Shown piece after piece: positions 9,901-18,447 of a stretch of DNA of 64,000 bases. Source of the DNA: an uncultured Clostridia bacterium. Lineage in GTDB: Bacteria > Bacillota > Clostridia > Peptostreptococcales > Anaerovoracaceae. Position numbers and translations under genes: made by a program. The notes below the pieces were generated by a model. The model saw only the letters and a program-made list of their open reading frames with translations, was not told where the DNA came from and did not search any database. Position 1 is the first letter of the stretch; every line of letters begins with the position of its first letter. The stretch spans positions 1-64,000 of the forward strand of contig CAKQXD010000006.1 of assembly GCA_934281605.1 (NCBI GenBank), given 5' to 3'.

Positions 9901-10359
9901 CCGGAGGCGGAAGAAACAGCATTCAATCTGCCGATCCCGGCCATCCTTTCGGAGCACTACATTGAAAACGAGATGCTCCGGCTGCAGATGTACAAGAAAA
10001 TCGCCGTCATTGCCAGCGATGAAGATGAATCGGAAATCATCGACGAATTGCTGGATCGGTTTGGTGATATTCCGAAAGCGACCATGAATCTGATCAAGAT
10101 TTCCAAGATCAGGGCCATGGCAGGCAAGGTGGGTATTTCGGAAATCTCGCAGCAGGGGTACAAGATCATTTTCAAGCTGCTGGAAAACGTCAAATTGACG
10201 GAGCGGATCATGGCAGGTCTGGTCTCCGTTTACGGAGGTAAAATGATGATCAACGGAGGCAAGGAACCGTATATCCGTCTGACCATAGGCAGGGATGATC
10301 CGTTGAAAGCGATCGAGAAGTTTTTACAGATCGCAGTGGGAGAAAGGAAACCGAACTAG
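6946..10359 (+). CDS. mfd: Transcription-repair coupling factor
   Basis: Removes RNA polymerase stalled at lesions and recruits UvrA to the template strand. The 1,137-residue protein has an N-terminal UvrB-like module (about 1-330) and an RNA polymerase interaction domain near 465-535 (FADVQTGDYVVHESHGIGKF). The superfamily 2 translocase has GDVGFGKTE near 622, IDEEQRFGV near 722 and LSATPIPRTL. The TRG region and C-terminal UvrA-binding domain follow. The start is GTG at 6946, 1 nt after the pth stop, with GGGAAGGGA upstream. Translational coupling to pth is likely. Confidence 0.97.
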   Translation: MAQQGMINIAGASEGRIAPIIANLRKDKKGQSLIVVSTLNRAKRLASDLSFFSEEKIYILPPEEESLIQFEARSNDDLLKRMSVLRAVSRGEECMVIAPVTGAVKKLPPREIFAENVIEIKRGEDIELDEVRERLTLQGYERVSMVEGRGEYSIRGGILDVFTPEGDNPYRIELFDTEVDSIRTFDLTTQRSEEHLKSVSIYPCSQIPREHQLFAEAEKKIRAAYDKQIRKLEKKEPNTELIYQLKQREGQLLEYAGSMINIQYLEKFLNYFYQDTVYIWDYMQDPEIYIDDPVRILETLEVWEKERADDIEAILSSGRGIGADFESLSGQKDYFRLYEKPGYIFTPFTGNIKNAPFLTELINVNCRQAPTFNGRVDLLKSELDSYVRRKFDVTIVCSSSEREKNLREFLLREKLENKVVIRQGTLTAGMEFPDEKKAWIWEGDIFGGNRKKRRRRKKSRGEQIKSFADVQTGDYVVHESHGIGKFMGIEQLTVQGVQKDYLKVKYAGEDSLYIPVDQLGMLQKYIGGDGIAPRLNKLSGGEWKATKARARAAVDDMAQELIRVSAARMHEKGYAFSEDTVWQGEFEASFPYTETEDQLRCIKEIKDDMERDVPMDRLLCGDVGFGKTEVAARALFKCVADGKQAAVLVPTTLLANQHYYNMKERFEKFPFKVEMLSRFRTAAQQKNILEGVEKGSIDLLIGTHRLLSSDVQFKDLGLLVIDEEQRFGVKHKEKIKQLKENVDVLTLSATPIPRTLHMSLSGIKDMSTIEEPPEDRYPVQTYVMEMDDFVIREAIEKELARGGQVYVLHNRVDSIERVASEIERLVPDASVAVGHGKMREHQLEDIIMDFSNREYNVLVSTTIIESGMDIPNVNTMIVLDADHFGLAQLYQLRGRVGRSDRMAYAYLMYKKDKTLTEISEKRLRAIKEFTEFGSGFKIAMRDLELRGAGNLLGTEQSGHMLNIGYELYCKMLEEAVDKARGVEEIPEAEETAFNLPIPAILSEHYIENEMLRLQMYKKIAVIASDEDESEIIDELLDRFGDIPKATMNLIKISKIRAMAGKVGISEISQQGYKIIFKLLENVKLTERIMAGLVSVYGGKMMINGGKEPYIRLTIGRDDPLKAIEKFLQIAVGERKPN

Positions 10360-11325
10360 ATGAAACAGGAACTGCTGGAAATTCTGGAAGTTGTCCGGGA
10401 GGAAGAACGAGAGATCCTGGAAGAAGGCGCAGGCATCCGCAAGGAGCGTTATACCGAGGAGGATTCTTTTGTTGTGTCCGCACGCAAGATGATGGGAAAC
10501 GACAGGAAGCTGATCCAGATCAGGACCCACACAAGGTTCATCGATTTCCCGAAACACCGCCACGATTTTATTGAGATGATGTACGTCTGCAAAGGCTCCT
10601 GCACTCATATTATCGACGGGCAGGAGATCACGGTGAAAGCAGGAGAATTCCTGCTTCTGAACCAGTATTCCTGGCATGAGATCAGGAAGGCGGAGAAAGA
10701 TGATATTTCGGTCAATTTCGTCATCAAACCGGAATTTTTTGATCGCCCGTATACGATGCTTGGATTCAACAACGTCATTACGGAGTTTCTCATCAATATC
10801 CTGAGAAAGGACAGCTGTCAGGGTGAGTTCCTGTATTTTCAGGTGGCAGATATTTTGCCGGTGCAGAACCTGATCGAAAACATGGTATCCATGCTGATCC
10901 ATGAACAGGAAAACGATCCCGTCATGCAGACAACCATGGGACTTTTGTGTATGCATCTGGCCTATCATACAGATCGTTTGAATCGAGGCGTGCAGGAAAA
11001 GTTCGACGATATGCTGGTAAAAGAAAGTATGGAATATATAAATACGCAGTATCAGCACGCCAGTCTGACGGAGCTGGCGGACAGGCTGCATCAGTCCCGG
11101 TATTCCCTGTCCAGGCTTTTAAAGGAAAAGACGGGAGAAACTTTTCGGGAGATGGTGCAGAACAAGCGGTTTTACCGGGCGCAGGAGCTGCTGACGGAAT
11201 CGGACCTGTCGGTCAATGATGTGATCTTAAGTGTAGGTTATGAGAACACCAGCTACTTTCATCGTAAATTCAAGGAAAAATACAATATGACGCCGCGCAA
11301 ATACCGGGAATTGTTTCACTGCTAG
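10360..11325 (+). CDS. AraC-family transcriptional regulator
   Basis: A 321-residue regulator with an N-terminal cupin-like sensing domain (about residues 60-140; metal-site-like RHDFIEMMYVCKG and HEIRKAE) and a C-terminal double helix-turn-helix (about 215-318). The latter ends in the family signature SVGYENTSYFHRKFKEKYNMTPRKYR. The ligand is probably a sugar or small polar molecule by family analogy but cannot be read from sequence. Its ATG directly abuts the mfd stop codon, so it is translated from the same mRNA, an unusual partner for mfd. A terminator follows at 11375. Confidence 0.9.
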   Translation: MKQELLEILEVVREEEREILEEGAGIRKERYTEEDSFVVSARKMMGNDRKLIQIRTHTRFIDFPKHRHDFIEMMYVCKGSCTHIIDGQEITVKAGEFLLLNQYSWHEIRKAEKDDISVNFVIKPEFFDRPYTMLGFNNVITEFLINILRKDSCQGEFLYFQVADILPVQNLIENMVSMLIHEQENDPVMQTTMGLLCMHLAYHTDRLNRGVQEKFDDMLVKESMEYINTQYQHASLTELADRLHQSRYSLSRLLKEKTGETFREMVQNKRFYRAQELLTESDLSVNDVILSVGYENTSYFHRKFKEKYNMTPRKYRELFHC

Positions 11326-11357
11326 CGGCGTGCTTTGCAGAACCTAAGCAAAGACTC

Positions 11358-11375
11358 CTGCAAAGGACTTTGCAA
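11358..11375. repeat. Imperfect CTGCAAAG-N2-CTTTGCAx palindrome
   Basis: CTGCAAAG, GA, CTTTGCAA forms an almost perfect inverted repeat just before the AraC-gene terminator. A second, perfect copy lies at 21049-21066, and single arms recur between genes. Confidence 0.5.
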
Positions 11376-11415
11376 ATAAGGACACTTTTTTCGCAAAAGG
11401 GGTTCTTATTTTTTG
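11375..11415 (+). terminator. Terminator of the murC-araC gene cluster
   Basis: AATAAGGAC pairs with GTTCTTATT (with a G-T pair). The inner CTTTTTTCGCAAAAGG extends the stem, and TTTTTT follows. Confidence 0.8.
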
Positions 11416-11499
11416 TGTGGAAATTCATATACTAACTGTAGGGAATAAAACAAGGGGTTTTATATAAAAAGCAATATAGGGAAAAGACGAAAAAACGAT

Positions 11500-11705
11500 C
11501 CAATCAATCATGTTAGTACAGGGTCTTTTGAGACTCTGTCCAGGAGAAACTTTTCATGAATCATGCGCACAGACGGCAGGCGATCTGCCTGTCGCCTTCA
11601 TGAAGAGTTTTGATTGCAAGATTCCCATACAAGTACGTGCGGTCCTCGCCGGCTGTACTGTTCATGATATCGGTCCGGAAGCAATTCCGGGCTTTTTGTT
11701 TTTTG
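11500..11705 (+). ncRNA. Candidate structured non-coding RNA
   Basis: No gene fits here, but the sequence can fold extensively. ATCATG-TT-AGTACAG near 11508 can pair with CTGTACT-GTT-CATGAT near 11652-11668 as a closing stem. Inside are the hairpin GGGTCT/AGACTC, a long stem AAACTTTTCATGAA / TTCATGAAGAGTTT, and a GGCAG/CTGCC hairpin at its tip. The hairpin CCGGAA-GCAA-TTCCGG plus GCTTTTTG ends it like an intrinsic terminator. The roughly 200-nt size and rod-like fold resemble 6S RNA, but I do not recognise a family signature. No clear promoter is seen. Confidence 0.5.
11674..11705 (+). terminator. Terminator ending the candidate RNA
   Basis: CCGGAA, GCAA, TTCCGG form a hairpin followed by GCTTTTTGTTTTTT. 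Confidence 0.75.
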
Positions 11706-11752
11706 CAGAGTATAAAACCGACAGAGCGGATCGGCAATCTCTAAGAAAAACC

Positions 11753-11781
11753 TTGACTTTTCAACCTTTGCAGGATAAAAT
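11753..11781 (+). promoter_or_regulatory. Promoter of the ileS T-box transcript
   Basis: TTGACT (11753-11758), a 17-bp spacer and TAAAAT (11776-11781) place the transcription start near 11788, just before the T-box leader. Confidence 0.75.
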
Positions 11782-11787
11782 TATATG

Positions 11788-12010
11788 ACAAAACAATTTC
11801 ATTATGCGGCTGTGACGAAGACAGTAGCCCTGCGTAAGATCCTTACAGAGAGATGCTCATTTGCTGAGAGAGCGTTGGTGAAGCGGACCGTGAAAATCAC
11901 TTCTGAGCCGGACACTTTAAGAGAGACGGGATGATGGTCCCGTAACTAGGGTGGTACCGCGGTTTATGATCGTCCCTAACATAGCTATGTCAGGGGCGTT
12001 TTTTATGAGT
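11788..12010 (+). promoter_or_regulatory. T-box riboswitch controlling ileS, ATC specifier
   Basis: The leader binds uncharged tRNA-Ile and prevents termination. Visible elements are the AGTA and AGAGAG/GCTG stem I motifs (11830-11875) and the specifier ATC at 11896-11898 in GAAAATCACTTCTGAGC. The T-box sequence AGGGTGGTACCGCGG is at 11949-11963. A terminator hairpin follows (CGTCCCTAACATAGC / TATGTCAGGGGCG, then TTTTTT). The ATC codon matches the downstream isoleucyl-tRNA synthetase gene. Confidence 0.93.
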
Positions 12011-12080
12011 CGCTGCTGTGAAGCCGGCGAACTCTGCGAAATAGGATTACCAGACAGTACCAGGAAAGGAATGTATCGAC

Positions 12081-15000
12081 ATGATAAAAAACTTATCAGA
12101 AAAGCCGATCGCTGAGCTGCAGAAGGAACAGGCAGAGCGATGGGAAAAAGAAGACTTGCTGGGAAAATGTATCAGCACAAGAGAAGGCATGACGCCGTTC
12201 ATATTTTATGAGGGTCCTCCAACGGCCAACGGCAAGCCAGGCATCCATCACGTGATTGCCAGAACACTGAAAGACTCCGTGTGCCGCTACAAAACCATGC
12301 AGGGTTATGAAGTAACGAGAAAAGCAGGCTGGGATACTCACGGACTTCCGGTAGAGATCGAAGTGGAGAAGCAGCTGGGTATGTCCGGCAAGCAGGACAT
12401 CGAAAAATACGGGATCAAGGAATTCAATGAAAAGTGCAGAGAATCCGTTTTCACATACGAGAGCATGTGGCGCGACATGACCAAGCGGATGGGATACCTC
12501 ATCGATCTGGATCATCCATACATCACGCTGGACAATGACTATGTAGAGACTCTCTGGTGGATCATCAAGGAATTCTTCAAGGCCGGTATGATCTACGAAG
12601 GTCACAAGATCCTGCCGTACTGCCCGCGCTGCGGAACGGGACTGGCTTCTCACGAAGTAGCCCAGGGTTATAAGGAAGTCAAGGTAACGACTATCACAGC
12701 GAAATTCAAGAGAAAAGACGCTGACGAATACTTCCTGGCATGGACGACGACTCCTTGGACGCTGGCATCCAACGTATCTTTGACTGTCGGTCCGGACGTG
12801 GACTACATCAAGGTCAAGATGACGGCCGGCGATGAGGAAGGCAAGGTCTTCTATGTTGCAAAGGTTCTGGCGGACAAAGTGCTGGGAGAAGGCAACTACG
12901 ACGTGCTGGAGGAAATGAAGGGAAAAGACCTGGAATACGTGGAATACGAACAGCTGATGCCGTTCATCAAGCCGGATAAGAAAGCCTTCTTCGTAACGTG
13001 TGCAGACTACGTAACCATTGAAGATGGTACAGGTATCGTACACACGGCTCCTGCCTTCGGTGAAGACGACTATCAGACAGGAAGACGTTACGATCTGCCG
13101 GTCGTAAACCCGGTAGACGAACAGGGAAAATATACAGACACTCCTTGGAAGGGCAGATTTGTTATGGAAGACGGCCTGGATGTTGAGATCATCAAGTGGC
13201 TGGCTGCAGAAGACAAGATCTATGCCAAGGAAAAGATGGAACATAACTATCCGCACTGCTGGAGATGCGGCACGCCGCTGATCTATTATGCGAAGCCGAG
13301 CTGGTACATCGAAATGACCAAGCTGAAAGACGAGCTGGTTGCCAACAACAACACGGTAAACTGGTTCCCTGATTTCGTCGGCGAGAAGAGATTCGGAAAC
13401 TGGCTGGAAAACGTCAATGACTGGGCGATTTCCAGAAACAGATACTGGGGTACTCCGATCCCGATCTGGCGCTGCGAATGCGGTCATCTGGAATGTATCG
13501 GCAGCAGAGCAGAGCTGGCGGAAAAGGCGCAGGAGGATATCACAGCAGATATCGAGCTCCACAGACCGTATGTGGATGATGTTCATCTGACCTGCCCGGT
13601 ATGCGGCAAGCCGATGACAAGGATCCCTGAAGTGATGGACTGCTGGTTCGACAGCGGAGCAATGCCGTTCGCACAGAGACATTATCCGTTTGAAAACAGG
13701 GAAAACTTCGATGCAGATTTCTTCCCGGCAGACTTCATCTGCGAAGGAATCGACCAGACGAGAGGCTGGTTCTATTCGCTGATGGCTATCTCCACTTTCA
13801 TCAAGGGAAGATCTCCGTATAAAAACGTATTAGTAAATGATCTGATCCTGGACAAGCATGGCAAGAAGATGAGTAAACACGTGGGCAACACGGTAGATCC
13901 GTTCGCGCTGTTCGACAAGTATGGTGCAGACGCTCCGAGATGGTACCTGCTCTACGCTTCTCCGGCATGGTCTCCGACCAAGTTCGACGAAGACGGACTC
14001 ATTGAGATCGTCAGCAAGTTCTTTGGAACACTGAGGAACGTATACAACTTCTTTGCACTGTATTCCAACCAGGACAACCTGGATCCGGCTTCTCTGGACG
14101 TACCGTATGCAGAACGTCCGGAACTGGACCGCTGGATCATTTCCAAGTACAACAAGCTGATCAAGGAAGTAACAGCCGACATGGATCAGTACGACCATAT
14201 GAAGGCCGTTCGTAAGATTCAGGACTTCGTCATCGAAGATATGTCCAACTGGTATATCAGAAGAGCGAGAAGAAGATTCTGGGCAGAAGAACTGGATGCA
14301 GACAAGAAGTCGGTATATGCGACGACTTACGAGGTAATGGTGGGACTTTCCCAGCTGATCGCTCCGTTCGCACCGTTCATTTCCGAGGAAATCTATCAGA
14401 ACCTGACCGGTAAGGAATCCGTACATCTTTCCTTCTTCCCGAAGGCGGATGAAGCGCTGATCGACGAGAAGGCGGAGGAAAGAATGGATCTGGTTCGCAC
14501 CCTGGTAGGGCTTGGCAGAGGAACCAGAGAAAAGGAAAGAATCAAGGTAAGACAGCCGCTGAAGGAGATCCTGGTAGACGGCAAATACGAAAGCATCATC
14601 GGCGACCTGACTCCGCTGATCAAGGAGGAACTTAACATCAAGGAAGTCCTCTTCGAAAGCAAGCTGGATGCTTACATGAACTACAGCTTAAAGCCGAACT
14701 TCAAGGTGGCAGGTCCGGTTCTGGGCAAGAACATCAAGGCGTTTGGTGCAGCTCTGGGTCAGGCAGATCCGGCAGAGACCGTTGCAGCGCTGGATGCTGA
14801 CGGCAAAATCACCCTGGACATTAACGGAGAATCCATGGAGATTTCCAAGGATATGGTAGACGTGAAGATTTCTGCAAAGGAAGGTTTCGCAGTCGCTATG
14901 GAGAACAACGTGTTCACGATCCTGGATACGACGGTAACGCCGGAACTGGCAGAAGAAGGTCTGGCAAGAGAGCTGGTATCCAAGGTGCAGCAGATGAGAA

Positions 15001-15194
15001 AGAAGAATGACTACGAGATGATGGACAAGATCCGCATTTATCTGTCTGCTGATGAAGACGTAGCTGCTGCCGTAGAATCTTATCGTGACTACATCATGAA
15101 AGAAACGCTGGCAGAAAGTATTGAAACAAAAGACGGCCTTGACGAAGAAGATCTCAATGGACACAAGACAGGTCTGGCTGTAGAACGTATTTAA
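12081..15194 (+). CDS. ileS: Isoleucyl-tRNA synthetase
   Basis: Charges tRNA-Ile and edits misactivated valine. The 1,037-residue class I enzyme has a HIGH-type motif in GPPTANGKPGIHH near residues 45-57, GWDTHGLPVEIEVEK near 83, the CP1 editing insertion (about 190-400) and a KMSKH signature at 595-599. The GWDTHGLPVE sequence and the C-terminal region point to the archaeal/eukaryotic-like IleRS2 type, to which mupirocin-insensitive bacterial enzymes belong; that is a family-level inference. AGGAAAGGA lies upstream. Expression is set by the T-box leader. Confidence 0.97.
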   Translation: MIKNLSEKPIAELQKEQAERWEKEDLLGKCISTREGMTPFIFYEGPPTANGKPGIHHVIARTLKDSVCRYKTMQGYEVTRKAGWDTHGLPVEIEVEKQLGMSGKQDIEKYGIKEFNEKCRESVFTYESMWRDMTKRMGYLIDLDHPYITLDNDYVETLWWIIKEFFKAGMIYEGHKILPYCPRCGTGLASHEVAQGYKEVKVTTITAKFKRKDADEYFLAWTTTPWTLASNVSLTVGPDVDYIKVKMTAGDEEGKVFYVAKVLADKVLGEGNYDVLEEMKGKDLEYVEYEQLMPFIKPDKKAFFVTCADYVTIEDGTGIVHTAPAFGEDDYQTGRRYDLPVVNPVDEQGKYTDTPWKGRFVMEDGLDVEIIKWLAAEDKIYAKEKMEHNYPHCWRCGTPLIYYAKPSWYIEMTKLKDELVANNNTVNWFPDFVGEKRFGNWLENVNDWAISRNRYWGTPIPIWRCECGHLECIGSRAELAEKAQEDITADIELHRPYVDDVHLTCPVCGKPMTRIPEVMDCWFDSGAMPFAQRHYPFENRENFDADFFPADFICEGIDQTRGWFYSLMAISTFIKGRSPYKNVLVNDLILDKHGKKMSKHVGNTVDPFALFDKYGADAPRWYLLYASPAWSPTKFDEDGLIEIVSKFFGTLRNVYNFFALYSNQDNLDPASLDVPYAERPELDRWIISKYNKLIKEVTADMDQYDHMKAVRKIQDFVIEDMSNWYIRRARRRFWAEELDADKKSVYATTYEVMVGLSQLIAPFAPFISEEIYQNLTGKESVHLSFFPKADEALIDEKAEERMDLVRTLVGLGRGTREKERIKVRQPLKEILVDGKYESIIGDLTPLIKEELNIKEVLFESKLDAYMNYSLKPNFKVAGPVLGKNIKAFGAALGQADPAETVAALDADGKITLDINGESMEISKDMVDVKISAKEGFAVAMENNVFTILDTTVTPELAEEGLARELVSKVQQMRKKNDYEMMDKIRIYLSADEDVAAAVESYRDYIMKETLAESIETKDGLDEEDLNGHKTGLAVERI

Positions 15195-15222
15195 TAACAA
15201 CGTATGGACGAGGCGAGAAAGC

Positions 15223-15780
15223 ATGAGTACATCGATCGAAAATTTAAGACAGCTGGCGGCCAGAGACGTGAAAGATCATACGGCTATCTTTGATTCCTAT
15301 GTGGTACTGGGGCGCGATATCGAATATCTGGCAATTAAATTCGGGCTGGATCCGGAGAATGTGGTCAATCTGCTGGAAGGCTATGGGGAGCGTATCCGCG
15401 TACAGCAGCCGCAGGTAGTCGGCATTGAGGAGGTAAAGGACGAAGGTGACCCGGAATCTGCTGCAAAGCCGCAGGCTTCCCGCAGGGAGGCTTCGGCGGC
15501 GCCGGGAAGGCGGAAAGCGAAACCTAAGAAAAAGTCGCTGTTTTCCAATCCGTTTCGGATCGATCCGGAAGAGGAGTGGGCGGTATTGCAGGAAAATCCT
15601 GATTACGATACTTCCGGCTGCGGCAGACTGGGCAATCTGCCACGGTCTCTGATCGAGGAATACGTGGAGAAATTCTATCCGGGGATCGCATCTGAAAACC
15701 CTCAGAACGACTGGATCAGCATCGACACGTATCTCCAGACATTCCATGCAGGATGGGCCTCCAGAGCCAATACCAGATAG
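15223..15780 (+). CDS. Unknown protein with basic linker
   Basis: I do not recognise this 185-residue protein. Residues 1-60 look helical and HTH-like (RDIEYLAIKFGLDPENVVNLLEGYGERI). Residues 70-110 are a low-complexity Ala/Lys/Arg-rich linker, and a globular C-terminal part has DYDTSGCGRLGNLPRSLIEEY. No signal peptide or membrane segment is seen. It begins 28 bp after ileS with GAGGCGAG upstream of the ATG and ends 14 bp before the chosen rlmN start, so it is in that operon. The HTH-like start suggests nucleic-acid binding, without proof. Confidence 0.75.
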   Translation: MSTSIENLRQLAARDVKDHTAIFDSYVVLGRDIEYLAIKFGLDPENVVNLLEGYGERIRVQQPQVVGIEEVKDEGDPESAAKPQASRREASAAPGRRKAKPKKKSLFSNPFRIDPEEEWAVLQENPDYDTSGCGRLGNLPRSLIEEYVEKFYPGIASENPQNDWISIDTYLQTFHAGWASRANTR

Positions 15781-15794
15781 AAAGTGTAGGACTT

Positions 15795-16841
15795 ATGGAA
15801 CGAAAAGATCTGCAGGGACTTACAATCGAAGAATTAAAACAGTTTGCCGCGGAACTGGGGGAAGCCCCATTCCGCGGCAAACAGCTATTCAAGTGGATCC
15901 ACAAGGGCGCCCGTGACTTTTCCGTCATGACGGATTTTTCAGAGAAGCTGCGGGAGAAACTGCAGCAGAACGCTTATATCGGCGGCGTATCCGTGGAGAA
16001 GATCCAGCACGACAAGAAGGACGGTACGCGAAAATTCTTGTATGGACTGCAGGACGGCAACGCGGTGGAAGGCGTCTTTATGAAGTACAGCTACGGCAAT
16101 TCTCTGTGCGTGTCTTCTCAGGTGGGTTGCCGCATGGGATGCGCATTCTGTGCGTCGGCGCTTCACGGACTGGTGCGGAATCTGACAGCAGGAGAGATGC
16201 TGTCCCAGGTGTACGAGGCGGAGCGTGTAACTGGGGAGAAAATCAATCACATTGTTGTCATGGGTATGGGCGAGCCGTTTGATAATTACGAGAATCTGAG
16301 GCGTTTTTTAGAGCTGCTCCATCATAAAGACGGCAAGAATATGAGCTATCGTCATATGACGGTATCAACCAGCGGGATCCTGCCGGGCATCCGCCGGTTT
16401 GCAGAAGATTTCCCGCAGGCAAACCTGGCGATTTCTTTACATCGGGCGGAAGACAAAGGGCGAAGCAGCATTATGCCGGTGAATCGGGCATACCCTTTGG
16501 CGGAGCTTTTGCAGACGGCGAGGGAATACGCTGAGAAGACGGGACGGCGCGTGACGTTCGAATACGCCCTGATTTCCGGAGAAAACGACCGTCCGAAGGA
16601 TGTGGAGCTTTTACAGCAGAAGCTTACAGGAATGCTGTGTCATGTGAACCTGATCCCGCTGAATGAAGTGAAAGAAACCGGATTTTTGGGAAGCAGCCGG
16701 AGACGGGCGGAAGAAGTTGCAGCTCAGCTGGAGCGTGCAGGCATCCCGGCGACAGTTCGAAGAGAGCTGGGCGGCGAGATCGACGGCGCCTGCGGACAGC
16801 TTCGATTGAAGGAAAAAAGTTTTGAAAATCATTCTGAATGA
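15795..16841 (+). CDS. rlmN: Dual-specificity 23S rRNA/tRNA (adenine-C2) methyltransferase
   Basis: A radical SAM enzyme methylating A2503 of 23S rRNA and A37 of some tRNAs. The 4Fe-4S motif CRMGCAFC supplies C112, C116 and C119. A cysteine near residue 334 (DGACGQL) is the mechanistic methyl-carrier residue. An upstream in-frame start (15753) would overlap the previous gene; the ATG at 15795 has GTAGGA before it and gives the usual 348 residues. Confidence 0.95.
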   Translation: MERKDLQGLTIEELKQFAAELGEAPFRGKQLFKWIHKGARDFSVMTDFSEKLREKLQQNAYIGGVSVEKIQHDKKDGTRKFLYGLQDGNAVEGVFMKYSYGNSLCVSSQVGCRMGCAFCASALHGLVRNLTAGEMLSQVYEAERVTGEKINHIVVMGMGEPFDNYENLRRFLELLHHKDGKNMSYRHMTVSTSGILPGIRRFAEDFPQANLAISLHRAEDKGRSSIMPVNRAYPLAELLQTAREYAEKTGRRVTFEYALISGENDRPKDVELLQQKLTGMLCHVNLIPLNEVKETGFLGSSRRRAEEVAAQLERAGIPATVRRELGGEIDGACGQLRLKEKSFENHSE

Positions 16842-16847
16842 TTTTAG

Positions 16848-16876
16848 TTGATGAAAATAACAGCATAGTGTATAAT
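16848..16876 (+). promoter_or_regulatory. Promoter of the P-loop protein gene
   Basis: TTGATG (16848-16853), 17 bp, TATAAT (16871-16876), starting 7 bp after the rlmN stop codon. Confidence 0.75.
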
Positions 16877-16923
16877 ATTTTTAATATTAAGGCTAGTGTT
16901 AGCATATTTAGGAGGATAAAATT

Positions 16924-17346
16924 ATGGTGAAATTACTGATAGGACATAAGGGAAGCGGCAAAACGAACCAGATGGTTCAGCTGGCCAACGATTATATTGA
17001 AAAGGGCGCAGGAAGCATCATATTTATCAATAAAAATCACAGACTCATGTATGAGCTGAACTATAAAATCCGTGTTATCTGCATGGAAGATTTTGAACAT
17101 ATCACAAATATCGATGAATACATCGGATTCCTGTATGGAATCATCAGTTCCGATCACGATATCGAAACGATCTTCATCGACAGCATTCTGAAGCATGCAG
17201 ATGTATCTCTGGGAGATCTCCCGGTATTCCTGAAGAGACTCAGCGGCATTTCAGAGATATATGATATCGACTTTGTCGTAAGCTTAAGCGCTGAGAAAGA
17301 AGAGATGATCGGCGTGGATCTGAGCAATTACGAAGTCCTGAACTAG
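16924..17346 (+). CDS. Small P-loop ATPase-like protein
   Basis: A 140-residue cytoplasmic protein with a Walker A motif at residues 7-14 (GHKGSGKT), a probable Walker B strand (TIFIDSIL) and a C-terminal VVSLSAEKEE strand. The size and order of motifs suggest a minimal RecA/ATPase-like nucleotide-binding fold; similar short proteins are often labelled ATP-binding without a known role. It has its own promoter, the ribosome binding site TTAGGAGG and a terminator, so it is a single-gene unit. I cannot name a substrate. Confidence 0.8.
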   Translation: MVKLLIGHKGSGKTNQMVQLANDYIEKGAGSIIFINKNHRLMYELNYKIRVICMEDFEHITNIDEYIGFLYGIISSDHDIETIFIDSILKHADVSLGDLPVFLKRLSGISEIYDIDFVVSLSAEKEEMIGVDLSNYEVLN

Positions 17347-17373
17347 GATATCAGACAGAATCAAAAATCGAAC

Positions 17374-17403
17374 AAAAAGACGGTGGGATTCACCGTCTTT
17401 TTT
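17374..17403 (+). terminator. Terminator of the P-loop gene
   Basis: AAAAAGACGGTG / CACCGTCTTTTTT with loop GGATT. Confidence 0.9.
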
Positions 17404-17466
17404 GACAGGCAGGATATAGACAGCCGGAATCAGGGAAGAATAAGCATTAGAATAAGGAAGTGACAT

Positions 17467-18447
17467 TTGATGAAGAAAGCATATGGATTTGTAGTGTTGA
17501 CTGCATTCCTGTTCGGGACTATGGAGGTGGCCTGCAAGGTGGCGGGCAACCAGCTGGATCCATTTCAGTTGACGTTTATACGGTTCGCGATCGGCGGGAT
17601 TCTGCTCCTGCCCTTTGCAGCGGTTGAGCTGCATAAGGCGCATATCAGGCTTACGGGAAAGGATATCCTGAGGCTGGCAGGCGTGGGGATCCTGGGAATA
17701 TCTCTCAGCATGATGTTTTTCCAGCTGGGTGTTTCCAATTCCAACGCATCGACGGCGTCGGTCCTGATTTCCATCAATCCATTGTTTACCATGGTGTTCG
17801 CTCATTTCTTTACTTCGGAGAAGCTGAACCGGCATAAGTTCATCGTGCTGGGTTTCGGTCTCCTGGGGATCATCTTTATGATCCGCCCATGGGACGTTCA
17901 GGAGGGGAATACAGTTATCGGCATCGTTTATATGCTGCTGGCTGCCATTTTCTTCGGAGCCTACACCATCGCAGGCAAGGTGAGCGCACAGAAGCTGGGT
18001 ATTATGGCTCAGACCAGCATCAGCTTTATTCTGGGATCTTTCGTGCTTCTCATTATGATGCTGATCATGGGAAAACCTGTCGTTGCGGGCGTGGCGGACA
18101 ATCTTCCGCTGGTGATCTACATCAGTCTGTTCGTAACAGGCCTGGGCTATTTCAGCTACTTTATGGCCATCAAATGCTCCGATGCGGCCACCGGATCGCT
18201 GGCATTTTTCCTGAAACCAGCCATCGCACCGGTGATGGCGGTGATTTTCCTGCACGAAACGATTTTATGGAATACATATCTCGGCATTGGACTGATTTTA
18301 GTGGGATCCTATCTGAACATCCGGTATCAGAAGAAGGATAAGGATACGAGTGAGAAGGATCTGGAAGGAGAACTGGAAGAACTTGAAGAAGAGCGGGAAG
18401 AAGGGTTTGCAGAAGGAGAACGACTCCCGAAGCACCATGAGAATTGA
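17467..18447 (+). CDS. DMT-superfamily (EamA) transporter
   Basis: An integral membrane exporter-type protein of 326 residues with two EamA repeats of about five helices each (about 5-135 and 150-285). Family members move amino acids, nucleotides or other metabolites; the substrate is not readable. The glycine/proline-rich helix ends (LLGIIFMIRPWD, FFLKPAIAPVMAV) are typical. An unusual acidic tail of about 35 residues (KDLEGELEELEEEREEG) extends into the cytoplasm. The gene overlaps the NUDIX gene by 11 bp, so the three-gene run to 19865 is likely one operon. Confidence 0.9.
   Translation: MMKKAYGFVVLTAFLFGTMEVACKVAGNQLDPFQLTFIRFAIGGILLLPFAAVELHKAHIRLTGKDILRLAGVGILGISLSMMFFQLGVSNSNASTASVLISINPLFTMVFAHFFTSEKLNRHKFIVLGFGLLGIIFMIRPWDVQEGNTVIGIVYMLLAAIFFGAYTIAGKVSAQKLGIMAQTSISFILGSFVLLIMMLIMGKPVVAGVADNLPLVIYISLFVTGLGYFSYFMAIKCSDAATGSLAFFLKPAIAPVMAVIFLHETILWNTYLGIGLILVGSYLNIRYQKKDKDTSEKDLEGELEELEEEREEGFAEGERLPKHHEN

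Noticed and set aside
11510..11788. 92-codon frame upstream of ileS
   Set aside because: It lies in the structured RNA and terminator and has no ribosome binding site or protein-like pattern.
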